Shown here: piece after piece, positions 7,308-16,543 of the stretch
How the letters are laid out: each line of letters opens with the position of its first letter
Position numbering within the stretch: position 1 is the first letter of the stretch
Assembly (NCBI GenBank): GCA_964568655.1
Contig: CAZMRG010000002.1
Location: 1 to 60,396 of the forward strand
Direction: 5' to 3'
Source of the DNA: CAWFKW01 sp964568655
GTDB lineage: Bacteria; Bacteroidota; Ignavibacteria; Tepidaquicellales; OLB5
Length of the DNA: 60,396 nucleotides
Notes under the pieces: generated by a model
Told to the model about the DNA's origin: nothing
Databases searched by the model: none
Seen by the model: only the letters and a program-made list of their open reading frames with translations
Program-made: the position numbers and the translations under genes

Positions 7308-8639
7308 ATGGATGCTTACTTAATACACCGTCTCCAGTTTTCATTTACAATAATGTTTCATTATATATTCCCGCAGCTTACTATGGGGCTTGCGCTGCTA
7401 ATTGTAATTCTGAAAATTCTGGCTGTGCGGAAAAATGACGAACATTACAATAAAGCCGCAAGGTTCTGGGCAAAGATATTCGCTCTGAACTTTGCAATCG
7501 GAGTTGTGACCGGCATTCCAATGGAATTTCAATTCGGCACAAACTGGGCGAAGTTCTCTGCATTCGCAGGCGGAGTGATAGGGCAAACGCTGGCAATGGA
7601 AGGCATGTTCGCTTTCTTCCTTGAATCGGCTTTCCTTGGATTATTTTTATTTGGCGAGAAAAAACTTGGCCCTAAGCTTCATCTTGTTTCAGCGTTTCTG
7701 GTTTTTCTGGGTTCATGGATATCAGGTTTTTTCATAATCGTAACAAATGCATGGATGCAGTTGCCTGTCGGATTTACCCGCGCGGCGGACGGAACATTTC
7801 AGCTAGCGAGTTTCAGCGAGCTGATGACGAACCCGTGGGTCTTCTGGCAATATGTGCATAACATGAGCGGCGCAGTCGTGACCGCATCATTTGTCATGGC
7901 ATCGCTTGGCGCATATTATTTGCTTTCCAATAAACACACTGAATATGCAAAAACATTCATGAAGCTTGGGATAATTACCGGAGTAATTGTTTCAATATTT
8001 CAGGCATTCCCCAGCGGCGACGGGCAGGGAAAAAACGTTGCGCTTTACCAGCCATCAACGCTCTCTGCAATGGAAGGACTTTTCGAAACAGAGAATGGCG
8101 CATCACTTGTTATATTGGGCCAGCCTGACATCGAAAAACTCACCCTCGATAATCCAATAAAAATTCCAAACCTGTTAAGCTTCCTCACTTATAACAGATG
8201 GAAAGCTGAAGTAAAAGGGCTTAAAGAATACCCGCGTGACCATTGGCCGGATAATATTCCCCTGCTCTATTATAGCTATCATATAATGGTTGGATTGGGC
8301 ACATTATTTATCGGGATTATGCTTATTGGCGCTTTTCTTTTGTGGCGTAAAAAACTTTTCACTGCCAGATGGTTTATGTGGATATTACTGTTAAGCTTCC
8401 CTTTCCCATATATTGCTAACACTGCCGGTTGGATGACCGCCGAGCTTGGCCGCCAGCCGTGGCTGATATACGGATTGCTCAGGACTTCGGAAGGCATGTC
8501 CACTCATGTAAGCTCCGGAAATGCGCTCTTCACATTGCTTGGATTTGCGGGGATATATTTGCTTCTGGGGATATTGTTTATAGTTCTTGTGATAAAAGAA
8601 ATCAATCACGGTCCTGAAAACGGAAAGGAGCATGCTTAA
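7308..8639 (+). CDS. cydA: cytochrome bd ubiquinol oxidase subunit I
   Basis: CydA carries the quinol site and the three hemes of the high-affinity terminal oxidase in the inner membrane. The 443 residues contain about nine membrane helices. The heme b595/d ligand region HRLQFSFTIMFHYIFPQ is at the N-terminus, the helix WQYVHNMSGAVVTASF supplies the b558 histidine near residue 187, and the signature GRQPWLIYGLLRT follows AEL near residue 380. The Q-loop (about residues 240-320) is of the short type, without the C-terminal insertion of the E. coli protein. The cydB start follows directly on its stop codon, so the two are translated together. Confidence 0.96.
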   Translation: MDAYLIHRLQFSFTIMFHYIFPQLTMGLALLIVILKILAVRKNDEHYNKAARFWAKIFALNFAIGVVTGIPMEFQFGTNWAKFSAFAGGVIGQTLAMEGMFAFFLESAFLGLFLFGEKKLGPKLHLVSAFLVFLGSWISGFFIIVTNAWMQLPVGFTRAADGTFQLASFSELMTNPWVFWQYVHNMSGAVVTASFVMASLGAYYLLSNKHTEYAKTFMKLGIITGVIVSIFQAFPSGDGQGKNVALYQPSTLSAMEGLFETENGASLVILGQPDIEKLTLDNPIKIPNLLSFLTYNRWKAEVKGLKEYPRDHWPDNIPLLYYSYHIMVGLGTLFIGIMLIGAFLLWRKKLFTARWFMWILLLSFPFPYIANTAGWMTAELGRQPWLIYGLLRTSEGMSTHVSSGNALFTLLGFAGIYLLLGILFIVLVIKEINHGPENGKEHA

Positions 8640-9674
8640 ATGGGAATATTCTGGTTTGCGGCGCTTGCTTTTATGATAGCTATGTATGTTGTACTGGATG
8701 GATTTGACCTGGGCGCAGGAATAATTTTTCTTAAAGCGGCTAAGACAGATGAAGAGAGAAGAATGATATTGAGCGCAATCGGACCGGTGTGGGACGGCAA
8801 CGAAGTATGGCTTATTGCAGCCGGCGGAACGCTCTTCTTTGCATTCCCGCAATTATACGCTTCAAGCTTCAGCGGATTTTATCTGCCTTTAACTATGGTT
8901 CTATGGTTACTAATAGGCAGGGCTTTAGGCATAGAGCTAAGAAAGCACGTTGATAATTCTTTATGGAAATCTTTTTGGGACGCAGTGTTTTCAGCTTCAA
9001 GTATATTGCTTGTAGTTATATTCGGCGCAGCGCTTGGCAATATCATCCGCGGCGTACCAATTTATGAAAACGGCTATTTCTTCGAAGCTTTTTGGACGTC
9101 GTTTAAAGTCGTTCCTGAGGCAGGGATTCTGGATTGGTTCACTGTTCTAATGGCGCTTCTGGCTGTGTTTACACTTATTGCTCACGGGGCTAATTATATT
9201 GCTCTCAAAACTGAAAATGAACTGCAAAACCGCGCGCGGAAATTCTCTAAATCAGCTAACTGGGGAGCTTTATTATTATCAATTGCAGTGTTTGTTTCTA
9301 TAAATATTATCCGACCGGAAGCGTTTGGTAATTTTACAAGAAATTTCTGGGGATACATATTCCCTGCTTTGGGATTGTCAGGATTAATTGGAATGGTCTA
9401 TTTCAGAACTAAGAATAAAGATTTTAAAGCATTTTTATCATCATCGGTTTTTATTGCGGGGATGCTGGCCACTACCGCATTTGGCCTGTATCCTACTTTA
9501 TTAGCCTCTTCTATCAAGCCTGAGTTCAGTTTAACTATTCAAAATTCCAAGGCTGGCGACTATGGACTTGGCGTTGGTATGATCTGGTGGATAATCGGAT
9601 TAATTCTGGCATTTATATATTTTGCATATATGTTTTATACATTTAAAGGCAAAGTTAAAGAAGGCAATTATTAA
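8640..9674 (+). CDS. cydB: cytochrome bd ubiquinol oxidase subunit II
   Basis: CydB is the second integral-membrane subunit of the bd oxidase and pairs with CydA. The 344 residues form about eight to nine membrane helices. The family N-terminus is clear: ALAFMIAMYVVLDGFDLGAG, followed by IGPVWDGNEVWLIAAGGTLF. The ATG begins on the base after the cydA stop codon, which points to translational coupling. The C-terminus ends with FYTFKGKVKEGNY. No cydX-like small subunit or cydCD exporter is visible downstream; the next 445 bases carry no recognisable gene. Confidence 0.96.
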   Translation: MGIFWFAALAFMIAMYVVLDGFDLGAGIIFLKAAKTDEERRMILSAIGPVWDGNEVWLIAAGGTLFFAFPQLYASSFSGFYLPLTMVLWLLIGRALGIELRKHVDNSLWKSFWDAVFSASSILLVVIFGAALGNIIRGVPIYENGYFFEAFWTSFKVVPEAGILDWFTVLMALLAVFTLIAHGANYIALKTENELQNRARKFSKSANWGALLLSIAVFVSINIIRPEAFGNFTRNFWGYIFPALGLSGLIGMVYFRTKNKDFKAFLSSSVFIAGMLATTAFGLYPTLLASSIKPEFSLTIQNSKAGDYGLGVGMIWWIIGLILAFIYFAYMFYTFKGKVKEGNY

Positions 9675-9854
9675 TTATTAATGACTAATTTTATGCCGCA
9701 GCCGTAATGTATTAACAACTATTCTAATTTTTTTAGAAATCACGTTTTCACAGTAACGCCGAAATAAATTATTATTAACTCTGACTTTCCATTCGTTTTT
9801 TCTCATCCATGGAAAATAACCGAAAATTATTTTTAGTATTTAAATATGAAACTC

Positions 9855-9885
9855 TTGACATCTGCAGAACATTATATTATATTTG
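9855..9885 (+). promoter_or_regulatory. Bacteroidota-type promoter with a long leader before the gene at 10120
   Basis: TTG at 9855-9857 and TATATTTG at 9878-9885 are separated by 20 bases, which fits the TTTG / TAnnTTTG pattern of Bacteroidota housekeeping promoters. Transcription would start near 9892, leaving a leader of about 230 bases before the ATG at 10120. The leader holds a small hairpin GCAAAT/ATTTGC (about 10016-10034) and a purine-rich GGGAGGGGAGGG stretch. The remainder of 9675-10119 shows no gene. Confidence 0.45.
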
Positions 9886-10119
9886 ACCATTCACTTATTT
9901 AATATGATTATGTAAATACCTTGCGAATCCTATTCATTATTTTGTGTTTATCGTAACCTTCACATTTATAAGTTAGTTCTTTTTAACTGGTCATTTTTTT
10001 TGCGTCTGCAAATCTTCGTTATTTGCGGCAATATGCTATTTCTGATTTTTAGTTCTCTTCATAAAGCTGGGAGGGGAGGGCTAAACTAAATAATTACCCG
10101 GCAAAAAAAGGAGTTAGTT

Positions 10120-10494
10120 ATGAAAACAAGATTTATCTTAAAGTCATTCACGTTGTTTTTGGCTGTATTTGCTGTTTATTTTGCTCTTACAGGCGCTTCA
10201 GGTAGTACTGATAACAGCGGGAATAAAACAGTTACCTGTGATAAGATAGTTTGCGTCACAGATGCACATGGTAATCCCGTACCAAATCAAAGCATTCACG
10301 CTTATGACATCAACGGCACAGAGGTTGCAAGCGGCACTACCGGCAAAGATGGATGCGTCGATCTGATATATACCTTTAAAGATGGAGTTAAATATAGATT
10401 TTGCGACCTTAGCGTAGCGTGTGTCACAAATTGCAAAACCGTTACTGTAACCTGTTCAACGCCCGGAATCACAATGTTCGATTGCGGTAACTAA
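10120..10494 (+). CDS. cysteine-rich secreted protein with a carboxypeptidase-regulatory-like fold
   Basis: This 124-residue protein has a signal peptide (cleavage probably near TGASG, residues 24-28). The mature part has eight cysteines (about residues 40, 45, 79, 95, 101, 105, 112 and 122), suggesting four disulfides. The segment TDAHGNPVPNQSIHAYDING followed by TTGKDGCVDL follows the pattern of carboxypeptidase regulatory-like or Ig-like domains (D-x-x-G-x-P-V, then T-x-x-D-G). There is no T9SS tail. AAAAAAAGGAG stands 8 bases before the start, the leader is long, and a GC-rich hairpin follows. Function is unknown; a small exported structural or binding domain is my inference. Confidence 0.65.
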   Translation: MKTRFILKSFTLFLAVFAVYFALTGASGSTDNSGNKTVTCDKIVCVTDAHGNPVPNQSIHAYDINGTEVASGTTGKDGCVDLIYTFKDGVKYRFCDLSVACVTNCKTVTVTCSTPGITMFDCGN

Positions 10495-10520
10495 GAACGA
10501 TGAAGCTTCAGGAATTTATG

Positions 10521-10554
10521 CAGGGCCTCAAACGGGGCCCTGTTATATGTTTTC
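10521..10554 (+). terminator. intrinsic terminator after the cysteine-rich secreted protein
   Basis: CAGGGCC (10521-10527) pairs with GGCCCTG (10536-10542) and is followed by a T-rich stretch (TTATATGTTTTC). It may serve both converging genes. Confidence 0.6.
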
Positions 10555-10561
10555 ATCAACT

Positions 10562-11281
10562 TCAGATGCCATACGTTCTTTGCGAGAATGCCCCATTTTG
10601 AAGCAATGGAACAGATTTGCTAATGTTTAATTCGCAAGCCAGCTCAACATCTTTTTCAAATCCACGTTCAATAAGCTCGGCGCCTGATACAGTATCTTTG
10701 ATGACGCCAGGCAAGTCATCCTTAAACGTTTCGAAAACATTAAGGGCGATTTGGCTTTGTTGAGATAGTTCTCCATTCATAAAAGATATTATTGCGCCTG
10801 CGCCAATGAGATCTTCTATAGCATAACGCATTGAACCATCTTTCCATCTCTCACCTGCAGCTATAAAAGAAATATTCTTCCCTGAAACCATAGCAAACTG
10901 TGCTACAGATCCACAATTTCTGAGAGAACCACAAATAGTAATTATTTTTCCGGTGGCAAGCGATAATGCAGATCCGTTTGGGGAGGGCAAAACTAATTTT
11001 GCGCCATCAGGAATATCCAGCAATGATGAAGGAGATAATGTATAACCATTTATTATTTTTCTATCATGACTTGCGGTAACAGCTCCTAATTTACGGGCAT
11101 ATTCAGTAACAGTTTTATCTTTCCATTTGAAAGGATAGACCATCGCCCCTTTTAAAACGGCAATATCAACGCACGTGGAAAATGAAAGAACATCTACAAT
11201 AATAAAAATATCTGTTTTGCCCGACAGCTTATTTATACCATCTAAACCCCATTCACAATTTATTATGGCTTGACTGTTCAT
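10562..11281 (-). CDS. comB: 2-phosphosulfolactate phosphatase family protein (ComB)
   Basis: ComB-family enzymes hydrolyse phosphate from (R)-2-phospho-3-sulfolactate using magnesium; the family is known from methanogen coenzyme M synthesis and is widespread in bacteria, where the true substrate is often unproven. The 239-residue protein shows the family features: VDVLSFSTCVDIA near residue 30, SPSSLLDIPDGAKLVLPSPN with the SPNGS loop near residue 100, ICGSLRN and AAGERWKDGSMRYAIED. No other coenzyme M or sulfolactate genes lie nearby, so the pathway role is open. The fold assignment is secure by eye; the substrate is not. Confidence 0.8.
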   Translation of the reverse strand: MNSQAIINCEWGLDGINKLSGKTDIFIIVDVLSFSTCVDIAVLKGAMVYPFKWKDKTVTEYARKLGAVTASHDRKIINGYTLSPSSLLDIPDGAKLVLPSPNGSALSLATGKIITICGSLRNCGSVAQFAMVSGKNISFIAAGERWKDGSMRYAIEDLIGAGAIISFMNGELSQQSQIALNVFETFKDDLPGVIKDTVSGAELIERGFEKDVELACELNISKSVPLLQNGAFSQRTYGI

Positions 11282-11302
11282 ATCTTGTCGTATTAAATAA
11301 AA

Positions 11303-11399
11303 GGGCGTTCTTTCGAACGCCCCTACAATATTTTTTTTATTTCATAAGATGATGGGATTGCCGCGTCGTCCCGGGTTTCCCGGGACTCCTCGCAATATC
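11303..11399. repeat. palindromic spacer between secA and comB
   Basis: GGGCGTTC TTTC GAACGCCC (11303-11322) is a perfect hairpin flanked by A and T runs and could terminate in either direction. A second inverted repeat GTCCCGGG TTT CCCGGGAC (11368-11386) lies within a GATTGCCGCGTCG...CTCCTCGCAAT context, a type of dispersed repeat seen in many genomes. Confidence 0.65.
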
Positions 11400-14300
11400 T
11401 TATTTATCATTCTTCCCGTGACAGTTTTTGTATTTCTTACCGCTGCCGCATGGACAAGGATCGTTGCGCCCGATTTTTGGGCCGACTTTGATTGGAATTT
11501 TTTTCGTTTCAGTCGGATCCTGGTTCTGCATGTTGTCCGACTGTTCCGGGCTCATTTTAAATCCTGCGCCGGTTGCGGAGGCTTTTGTCGTCTGCAATCT
11601 CTGCATCGCCAGTGGTCGCTGTCTTGGCTGAACCTGCGCCTGCTGCTCGCCCTGTACTGTAAATTTAAATACAAAGTTAATTACATCCTTGCTTATATCT
11701 TCAAGCATCTGGACAAACAGCTCAAAGCCGTCGCGTTTATATTCAATAAGCGGATCTTTCTGGCCGTAAGCGCGGAAGTTAATGCCTTCCTTAAGGTCAT
11801 CCATTTCCCTCAAATGTTCTTTCCACTTGTCATCAATAACAGTGAGCATCGCGAAACGTTCAATTTGAGCAATCAGGTCAGGCCCGTATTTATCTTCTTT
11901 GCGCTTGTAACTTTCTTCGATCAGGCCCATTATATGTTCCTCAAGACCTTTTTCACCCAGTTTCTGGAATTGCTCCGGGGTTACATCCATAAGAACAAGA
12001 AACGTTCTTTGCACTTCATCTCTCAGTCCCTCAATATCAGCCTCTTCATAGTACTTTACGCTGATCTTGCTTACATGGTTGCGCGCCATATCAAATATTT
12101 CATCCTTGATGCGTTCTCCCATCAGCGCCTGGCGGCGGCGATCATAAATAACTTCGCGCTGCTGATTCATTACGTTATCATATTCAAGCAGTCTTTTTCG
12201 TATTCCAAAGTTATTTTCTTCAACTTTCTTTTGAGCGCGTTCAACAGAGTTTGTGATCATCTTGTGCTCAATAGCCTCGCCCTCGCCCATCTTTAAGCGT
12301 TCCATTATCCGCGAGATTCTTTCGCTTCCAAAGAGACGCATCAGGTCATCTTCCAAAGAAAGGAAGAACTTGGATGAACCCGGATCTCCCTGGCGTCCGG
12401 CGCGGCCCCTTAACTGGCGGTCAATTCTGCGCGCTTCATGGCGCTCGGTGCCTATTATATGGAGTCCGCCAATATCGGCAATTCCGGGACCAAGCTTAAT
12501 ATCAGTTCCTCTGCCCGCCATGTTTGTGGCGATGGTAATAGAGCCCTTGAGTCCTGCATTTGCTATGATCTGGGCTTCACGCTGATGCTGCTTGGCGTTC
12601 AGAACTTCGTGCGGAATGCCTTTTCTTTTCAGCATCCTCGAAATCGTTTCTGATACATCAACCGAAGTAGTGCCTACAAGAACGGGCCTGCCGATCTTGC
12701 GCATGTTATCAATTTCTTCGATAACAGCGTTATATTTTTCACGCTTTGTTTTGTAGATAACGTCGTTAACGTCGTTGCGGATACAATCTTTATTTGTAGG
12801 GATTACAACTACATCCAGCTTATAAATATCGAGAAATTCGCCTGCTTCAGTCTCAGCAGTACCTGTCATACCTGCAAGCTTTTTATATAGCCTGAAATAG
12901 TTCTGTAAAGTAATTGTCGCCAGCGTCTGCGTGTCTTTTTCAACGTGAACGCCTTCTTTAGCTTCGATAGCCTGGTGCAAACCTTCGGAATATCTTCTGC
13001 CGGGAAGAACGCGTCCGGTGAACTCATCGACTATCATAACCTTGTTATCCTGGATAACATACTCAACGTCATTTTCATACAGCGCATAAGCTCTTAGGAG
13101 CTGCTGAACCGTGTGCAGACTGTCGCTTCGTTTTGAATATAACTCCGCAAGCTCGTCTTTTTTCCGCTGCTTTTCTTCGGCAGAAATTGTGTCGTCGTTT
13201 TCGAACTTGGCAATTTCAGAACCCATATCGGGCAGCACAAAGAAATCTTTATCTTCATTCCCCGATGTTAAAAACTCCCTGCCTTTTTCGGTAAGGTCAA
13301 TTGTATGGTTCTTTTCATCGATTGCAAAGTAAAGCTCGTCGTCTATCTCATGCATTCTGCTGGCATTATCGCGCAGGTACTCTATCTCTGTACTTTGCAT
13401 GAGCGTTTTATTTGAAGGCTCCGAAAAAAGCTTCATCAGCCTTTTATTTTTCGGGAAGCCGCGGTAAGCTCTCAGCACACAAACTCCCGCATAAGACATT
13501 TCGTCTTTTGTAGCTTCGCCGCCTTTGTTAATTATAGTTTCTGCTTCGCCCACCATCTTCGCGATCAGGTTCTTCTGGGCATCAACAATACGCTTAACGC
13601 GCGGGTTCATTTCGTCAAACTTATGCTCGCTTAGCTCAACAGGTCCTGAAATTATGAGCGGCGTTCTTGCTTCATCAATTAATACAGAATCAACTTCGTC
13701 GACAATCGCGAAATTATGCCCGCGCTGGACCATATAGTTCTTATCGACCACCATATTGTCTCTCAGGTAATCGAAACCGAATTCATTATTGGTGCCGTAT
13801 GTGATATCACAGTTGTAAGCGTCGCGGCGCTTATCGTTATCCATGTCGTTGATTATACATCCTACTGTTAGTCCATGGAATTTAAATATTTCTCCCATCC
13901 ATTCACTGTCACGTTTTGCGAGGTAATCGTTTACTGTAATAACATGGACGCCTTTTCCTGTAAGCGCATTTAAAAACATGGGAAGCGTACCGACAAGCGT
14001 CTTACCTTCGCCAGTCGCCATTTCAGCGATTTTACCCTGATGCAAAACAATACCGCCGATAAGCTGCACATCAAACGGGATCATTTCCCATTTTACTTTT
14101 GTGCCGGCGGCTGTCCACTCAGTTCCATACAGCCTGCGGCAGGTATCTTTTACGACCGCAAAAGCTTCCGGCAGAATTTCCCACAACAACGCTTCTTCAG
14201 TATCATGAAGTTCTTTATCTACATCCTCAAGCTCAGCATAGAGATCCTGTCTTTCCTGATGAGTCATTTCATTCTTTAGCTTATCCGAAAGCTCAAGAAT

Positions 14301-14489
14301 TTTGTCTTCAAATTCCCGGGTTCTTTCTTTTATCTGGTCTTTAAACCCCTGGGTCTTTTTCTTAAATTCATCATCGGAAAGGTTTTTAAATTCTTCATAA
14401 TACCCGTTAATTCCGTCAATTATGGGCCAAAGTTCCTTTACGTCCTTTTCGTGCTTAGACGGGAATAATTTTGTTATAAATTTAAACAT
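11400..14489 (-). CDS. secA: preprotein translocase ATPase SecA
   Basis: SecA is the ATP-driven motor that pushes unfolded preproteins through SecYEG; all signal-peptide proteins in this window depend on it. The 1029 residues are long, as usual for Bacteroidota. Walker A is GEGKTLVGTLP (near residue 160), the DEAD-like box is VDEVDSVLIDEARTPLIISG, the second nucleotide domain contains NMAGRGTDIKLG and GRAGRQGDPG, and the C-terminus has the zinc-binding SEC-C tail NDPCPCGSGKKYKNCHG. The helical wing and scaffold (EYDNVMNQQREVIYDRR) are intact. The ATG at 14489 begins with MFKFITKLFPSK, a normal N-terminus. It stands as its own transcription unit. Confidence 0.98.
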   Translation of the reverse strand: MFKFITKLFPSKHEKDVKELWPIIDGINGYYEEFKNLSDDEFKKKTQGFKDQIKERTREFEDKILELSDKLKNEMTHQERQDLYAELEDVDKELHDTEEALLWEILPEAFAVVKDTCRRLYGTEWTAAGTKVKWEMIPFDVQLIGGIVLHQGKIAEMATGEGKTLVGTLPMFLNALTGKGVHVITVNDYLAKRDSEWMGEIFKFHGLTVGCIINDMDNDKRRDAYNCDITYGTNNEFGFDYLRDNMVVDKNYMVQRGHNFAIVDEVDSVLIDEARTPLIISGPVELSEHKFDEMNPRVKRIVDAQKNLIAKMVGEAETIINKGGEATKDEMSYAGVCVLRAYRGFPKNKRLMKLFSEPSNKTLMQSTEIEYLRDNASRMHEIDDELYFAIDEKNHTIDLTEKGREFLTSGNEDKDFFVLPDMGSEIAKFENDDTISAEEKQRKKDELAELYSKRSDSLHTVQQLLRAYALYENDVEYVIQDNKVMIVDEFTGRVLPGRRYSEGLHQAIEAKEGVHVEKDTQTLATITLQNYFRLYKKLAGMTGTAETEAGEFLDIYKLDVVVIPTNKDCIRNDVNDVIYKTKREKYNAVIEEIDNMRKIGRPVLVGTTSVDVSETISRMLKRKGIPHEVLNAKQHQREAQIIANAGLKGSITIATNMAGRGTDIKLGPGIADIGGLHIIGTERHEARRIDRQLRGRAGRQGDPGSSKFFLSLEDDLMRLFGSERISRIMERLKMGEGEAIEHKMITNSVERAQKKVEENNFGIRKRLLEYDNVMNQQREVIYDRRRQALMGERIKDEIFDMARNHVSKISVKYYEEADIEGLRDEVQRTFLVLMDVTPEQFQKLGEKGLEEHIMGLIEESYKRKEDKYGPDLIAQIERFAMLTVIDDKWKEHLREMDDLKEGINFRAYGQKDPLIEYKRDGFELFVQMLEDISKDVINFVFKFTVQGEQQAQVQPRQRPLAMQRLQTTKASATGAGFKMSPEQSDNMQNQDPTETKKIPIKVGPKIGRNDPCPCGSGKKYKNCHGKNDK

Positions 14490-14609
14490 TATATAATTTT
14501 AGACTGTATTTTGCTATAAACCTTTAAAATAACGATTTGTTTGACAGGTTACAATTCAAAAAAAATAGATTTTGTACCTTTTGGACATTAACGCGCCTAA
14601 GGCAGAAAG

Positions 14610-15161
14610 CTATTGCCTTTTCCATTTTATACTGCAACCCATAGACGGAATTATTTCGAAGTCGATTTCCTTACTTGCAAGAAGAAGGTCAATCGCCAGT
14701 CTTAACTCATTTCTGGTTACTTTAGTTTCATCTTTCCAGTTGTCATCGATTCTGCCGCGGTACTTCAAAACCCTGTTTTCATCGTACAGATAAATATCAG
14801 GCGTACACACAGCATCGTATGCTTTAGCAATTTCCTGGGACTCATCAAACAAATACGGGAATACATATCTTTCTTCTTTTGATCTAATAGCCATATTTTC
14901 AAACGAATCTTCTGGATATGTTTCAGGGTCATTGGAACTAATAGCAATCAGCGAAAACGATTTGCCGGAATAATCTTTGGCAATTTCATTTATCCTTTGT
15001 TGTACAGCTACAACATAAGGACAATGATTACACATAAATATCATACAAAGGACTTTCTTATCGTCGAATGAATTAAGCGAATAAGTTTTGCCGTCAACGC
15101 CTTTTAGCGCAAAGGGAATCGCTTTTGTCCCTATTTTTAAATCTTCTGGAGATACTGCCAT
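14610..15161 (-). CDS. thioredoxin-fold redoxin (AhpC/TSA-like) protein
   Basis: This 183-residue cytosolic protein has a peroxiredoxin/TlpA-like thioredoxin fold: GTKAIPFALKGVDGKTYSLN, then MFMCNHCPYV-type residues carrying a CxxC motif (CNHC, near residue 50), and the cis-proline region VCTPDIYLYDENRVLKYRGR. The CNHCPY variant defines a well-populated family often annotated simply as thioredoxin family protein; thiol-disulfide exchange or peroxide reduction is likely but the substrate is unknown. There is no signal peptide. It is about 90 bases upstream of the HAD phosphatase gene on the same strand. Confidence 0.85.
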   Translation of the reverse strand: MAVSPEDLKIGTKAIPFALKGVDGKTYSLNSFDDKKVLCMIFMCNHCPYVVAVQQRINEIAKDYSGKSFSLIAISSNDPETYPEDSFENMAIRSKEERYVFPYLFDESQEIAKAYDAVCTPDIYLYDENRVLKYRGRIDDNWKDETKVTRNELRLAIDLLLASKEIDFEIIPSMGCSIKWKRQ

Positions 15162-15252
15162 AATATTTCAATTAACAATTAACAATTACAAATAAAAAAA
15201 ATACGAATTAAATAACAGTAACTATTTACAAATAAAAAAACCTTAACAATTG

Positions 15253-15867
15253 TCAGTCTGAGCGGAGGCGAAGACCAAATTCCTTTTCAAATTTAGGGTG
15301 GTTATTTAAATCGTATTGGATTGTCTTCAATCCGATTTTTTCAGCGCCTACGCAGTTTTCTTCCAGGTCATCGATAAAAACACATTCTTCAGGCTTTGAA
15401 TTAAATAGATCCATAGCTTTTAAATAGATCTCAGGTTCTGGCTTTAGAGATTTGAGTTTATATGAAAGAGCAAAATTATCCAGTAAATTTATATATTCGA
15501 ATCTTGCTTTGATATATTCAAAATGCAGCGGACTCGTATTTGAAAGCAAATACAAATTGTATTTTCTTTCTGTCTTCAAATTTCTAACCAGTGAACTCAT
15601 CGGTTTTATTTCTGCGAACATATCGTTAAACGCGTCTGCAAATTCAGAGCCGCTCATTTTCAATCCAAGTTCATTCACGCATTTATCTACAAATTGCCGG
15701 GTGTCAATCCTGCCTGCCTCATAACCGATGTTCCTGTAATTCCCTCCCGTAAAAAAACTATTATAAAGTTTTTCTTTTACGCCGTCCGTTTCAAGCTTAT
15801 TTCTGAAATTAGCATAATTAACGTTCACTAATACATGGCCAAGGTCAAAGATAATGTTTTTTATCAC
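15253..15867 (-). CDS. HAD-superfamily phosphatase (YihX-like)
   Basis: This 204-residue cytosolic hydrolase has the HAD motifs: nucleophile in IIFDLGHVLVNV (the DxG form seen in YihX-type sugar phosphatases instead of DxD), motif II LLSNTSPLH, the lysine in LKSLKPEPEIYLKAM and the acidic motif VFIDDLEENCVGA. The helical cap lies between about residues 15 and 85. The start is GTG (15867-15865), directly after the stop codon of the methyltransferase gene, so translation is probably coupled. Substrate is unknown; a phosphorylated sugar is a reasonable guess from the family. Confidence 0.85.
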   Translation of the reverse strand: MIKNIIFDLGHVLVNVNYANFRNKLETDGVKEKLYNSFFTGGNYRNIGYEAGRIDTRQFVDKCVNELGLKMSGSEFADAFNDMFAEIKPMSSLVRNLKTERKYNLYLLSNTSPLHFEYIKARFEYINLLDNFALSYKLKSLKPEPEIYLKAMDLFNSKPEECVFIDDLEENCVGAEKIGLKTIQYDLNNHPKFEKEFGLRLRSD

Positions 15868-16362
15868 TTAAATGGCATTCTCCAGTTTCAGCATTTTCCT
15901 TTTCAGGCTGATTCCTCCGCCAAACCCGCCAATACTGTTCTTTGCCAGAACGCGGTGGCATGGAATTACGATCGGAACAGGGTTCTTGCCGCAGGCTGAA
16001 CCGGCTGCGCGGGTTGCATTCTTATTTCCTGCCCGTTTTGCAAGCTCAGAATAAGAAATTGTCTTGCCGTATTTTACTTTAGAGATCTCGACCCAAACTT
16101 TAGTCTGGAACGCTGTTCCTTTCAGGAACACTTTCATATCAAAATCTTTTCTTTTGCCTGCATAATACTGGCGTATTTGTTTTATTTCGGGAGCTAATTT
16201 GGATTTGGATTTCTTAACTTCATCATTCAAATAAGTCTTCAATATTTTCACAAACTTCTTTTCATCGTTAGAAAACTCAATGTTACAAACTCCTTTTTCA
16301 TTTTTGGCAATGAGAAATGTTCTTTTGATCTCAGGAATTTCTAAGTTATAATAGTAAACCAT
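15868..16362 (-). CDS. ogt: methylated-DNA--protein-cysteine methyltransferase
   Basis: Ogt/MGMT proteins repair O6-alkylguanine by transferring the alkyl group to their own cysteine. The 164 residues contain the active-site motif VPIVIPCHRV (acceptor cysteine near residue 136), the helix-turn-helix KTISYSELAKRAGN with AGSACGKNP, and the C-terminal GGISLKRKMLKLE. The N-terminal domain is short, as in Ogt-type enzymes. Its stop abuts the GTG start of the HAD gene. No ada-type regulator or alkA is nearby. Confidence 0.95.
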   Translation of the reverse strand: MVYYYNLEIPEIKRTFLIAKNEKGVCNIEFSNDEKKFVKILKTYLNDEVKKSKSKLAPEIKQIRQYYAGKRKDFDMKVFLKGTAFQTKVWVEISKVKYGKTISYSELAKRAGNKNATRAAGSACGKNPVPIVIPCHRVLAKNSIGGFGGGISLKRKMLKLENAI

Positions 16363-16485
16363 GATAATTGTCCTTTCAAAAAAACAAACGTTCTAAAATA
16401 GCCATTTATTATTAGTTTTGACGATACATCCCGATAAAGTTTGCTGATACTGAAATTTAACATATATTGTCTTCATGTTTAAGAC

Positions 16486-16522
16486 ATAAAAAAAATCCAC
16501 TCCGGAATTCCGAAGTGGATTT
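16486..16522 (-). terminator. intrinsic terminator of the T9SS gene at 16544
   Basis: On the minus strand AAATCCACT (16522-16514) pairs with AGTGGATTT (16501-16493), with CCGGAATTCCG in between also self-pairing, and it is followed by a run of T residues. It lies 22 bases after the stop codon. Confidence 0.9.
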
Positions 16523-16543
16523 ATATGAAAAAACTCAATTATT

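Noticed and set aside
11349..12296. A 315-codon open frame on the plus strand, opposite secA
   Set aside because: It lies entirely antisense to a strongly supported secA, starts in repeat DNA and has no protein-like features beyond random hydrophobic stretches.
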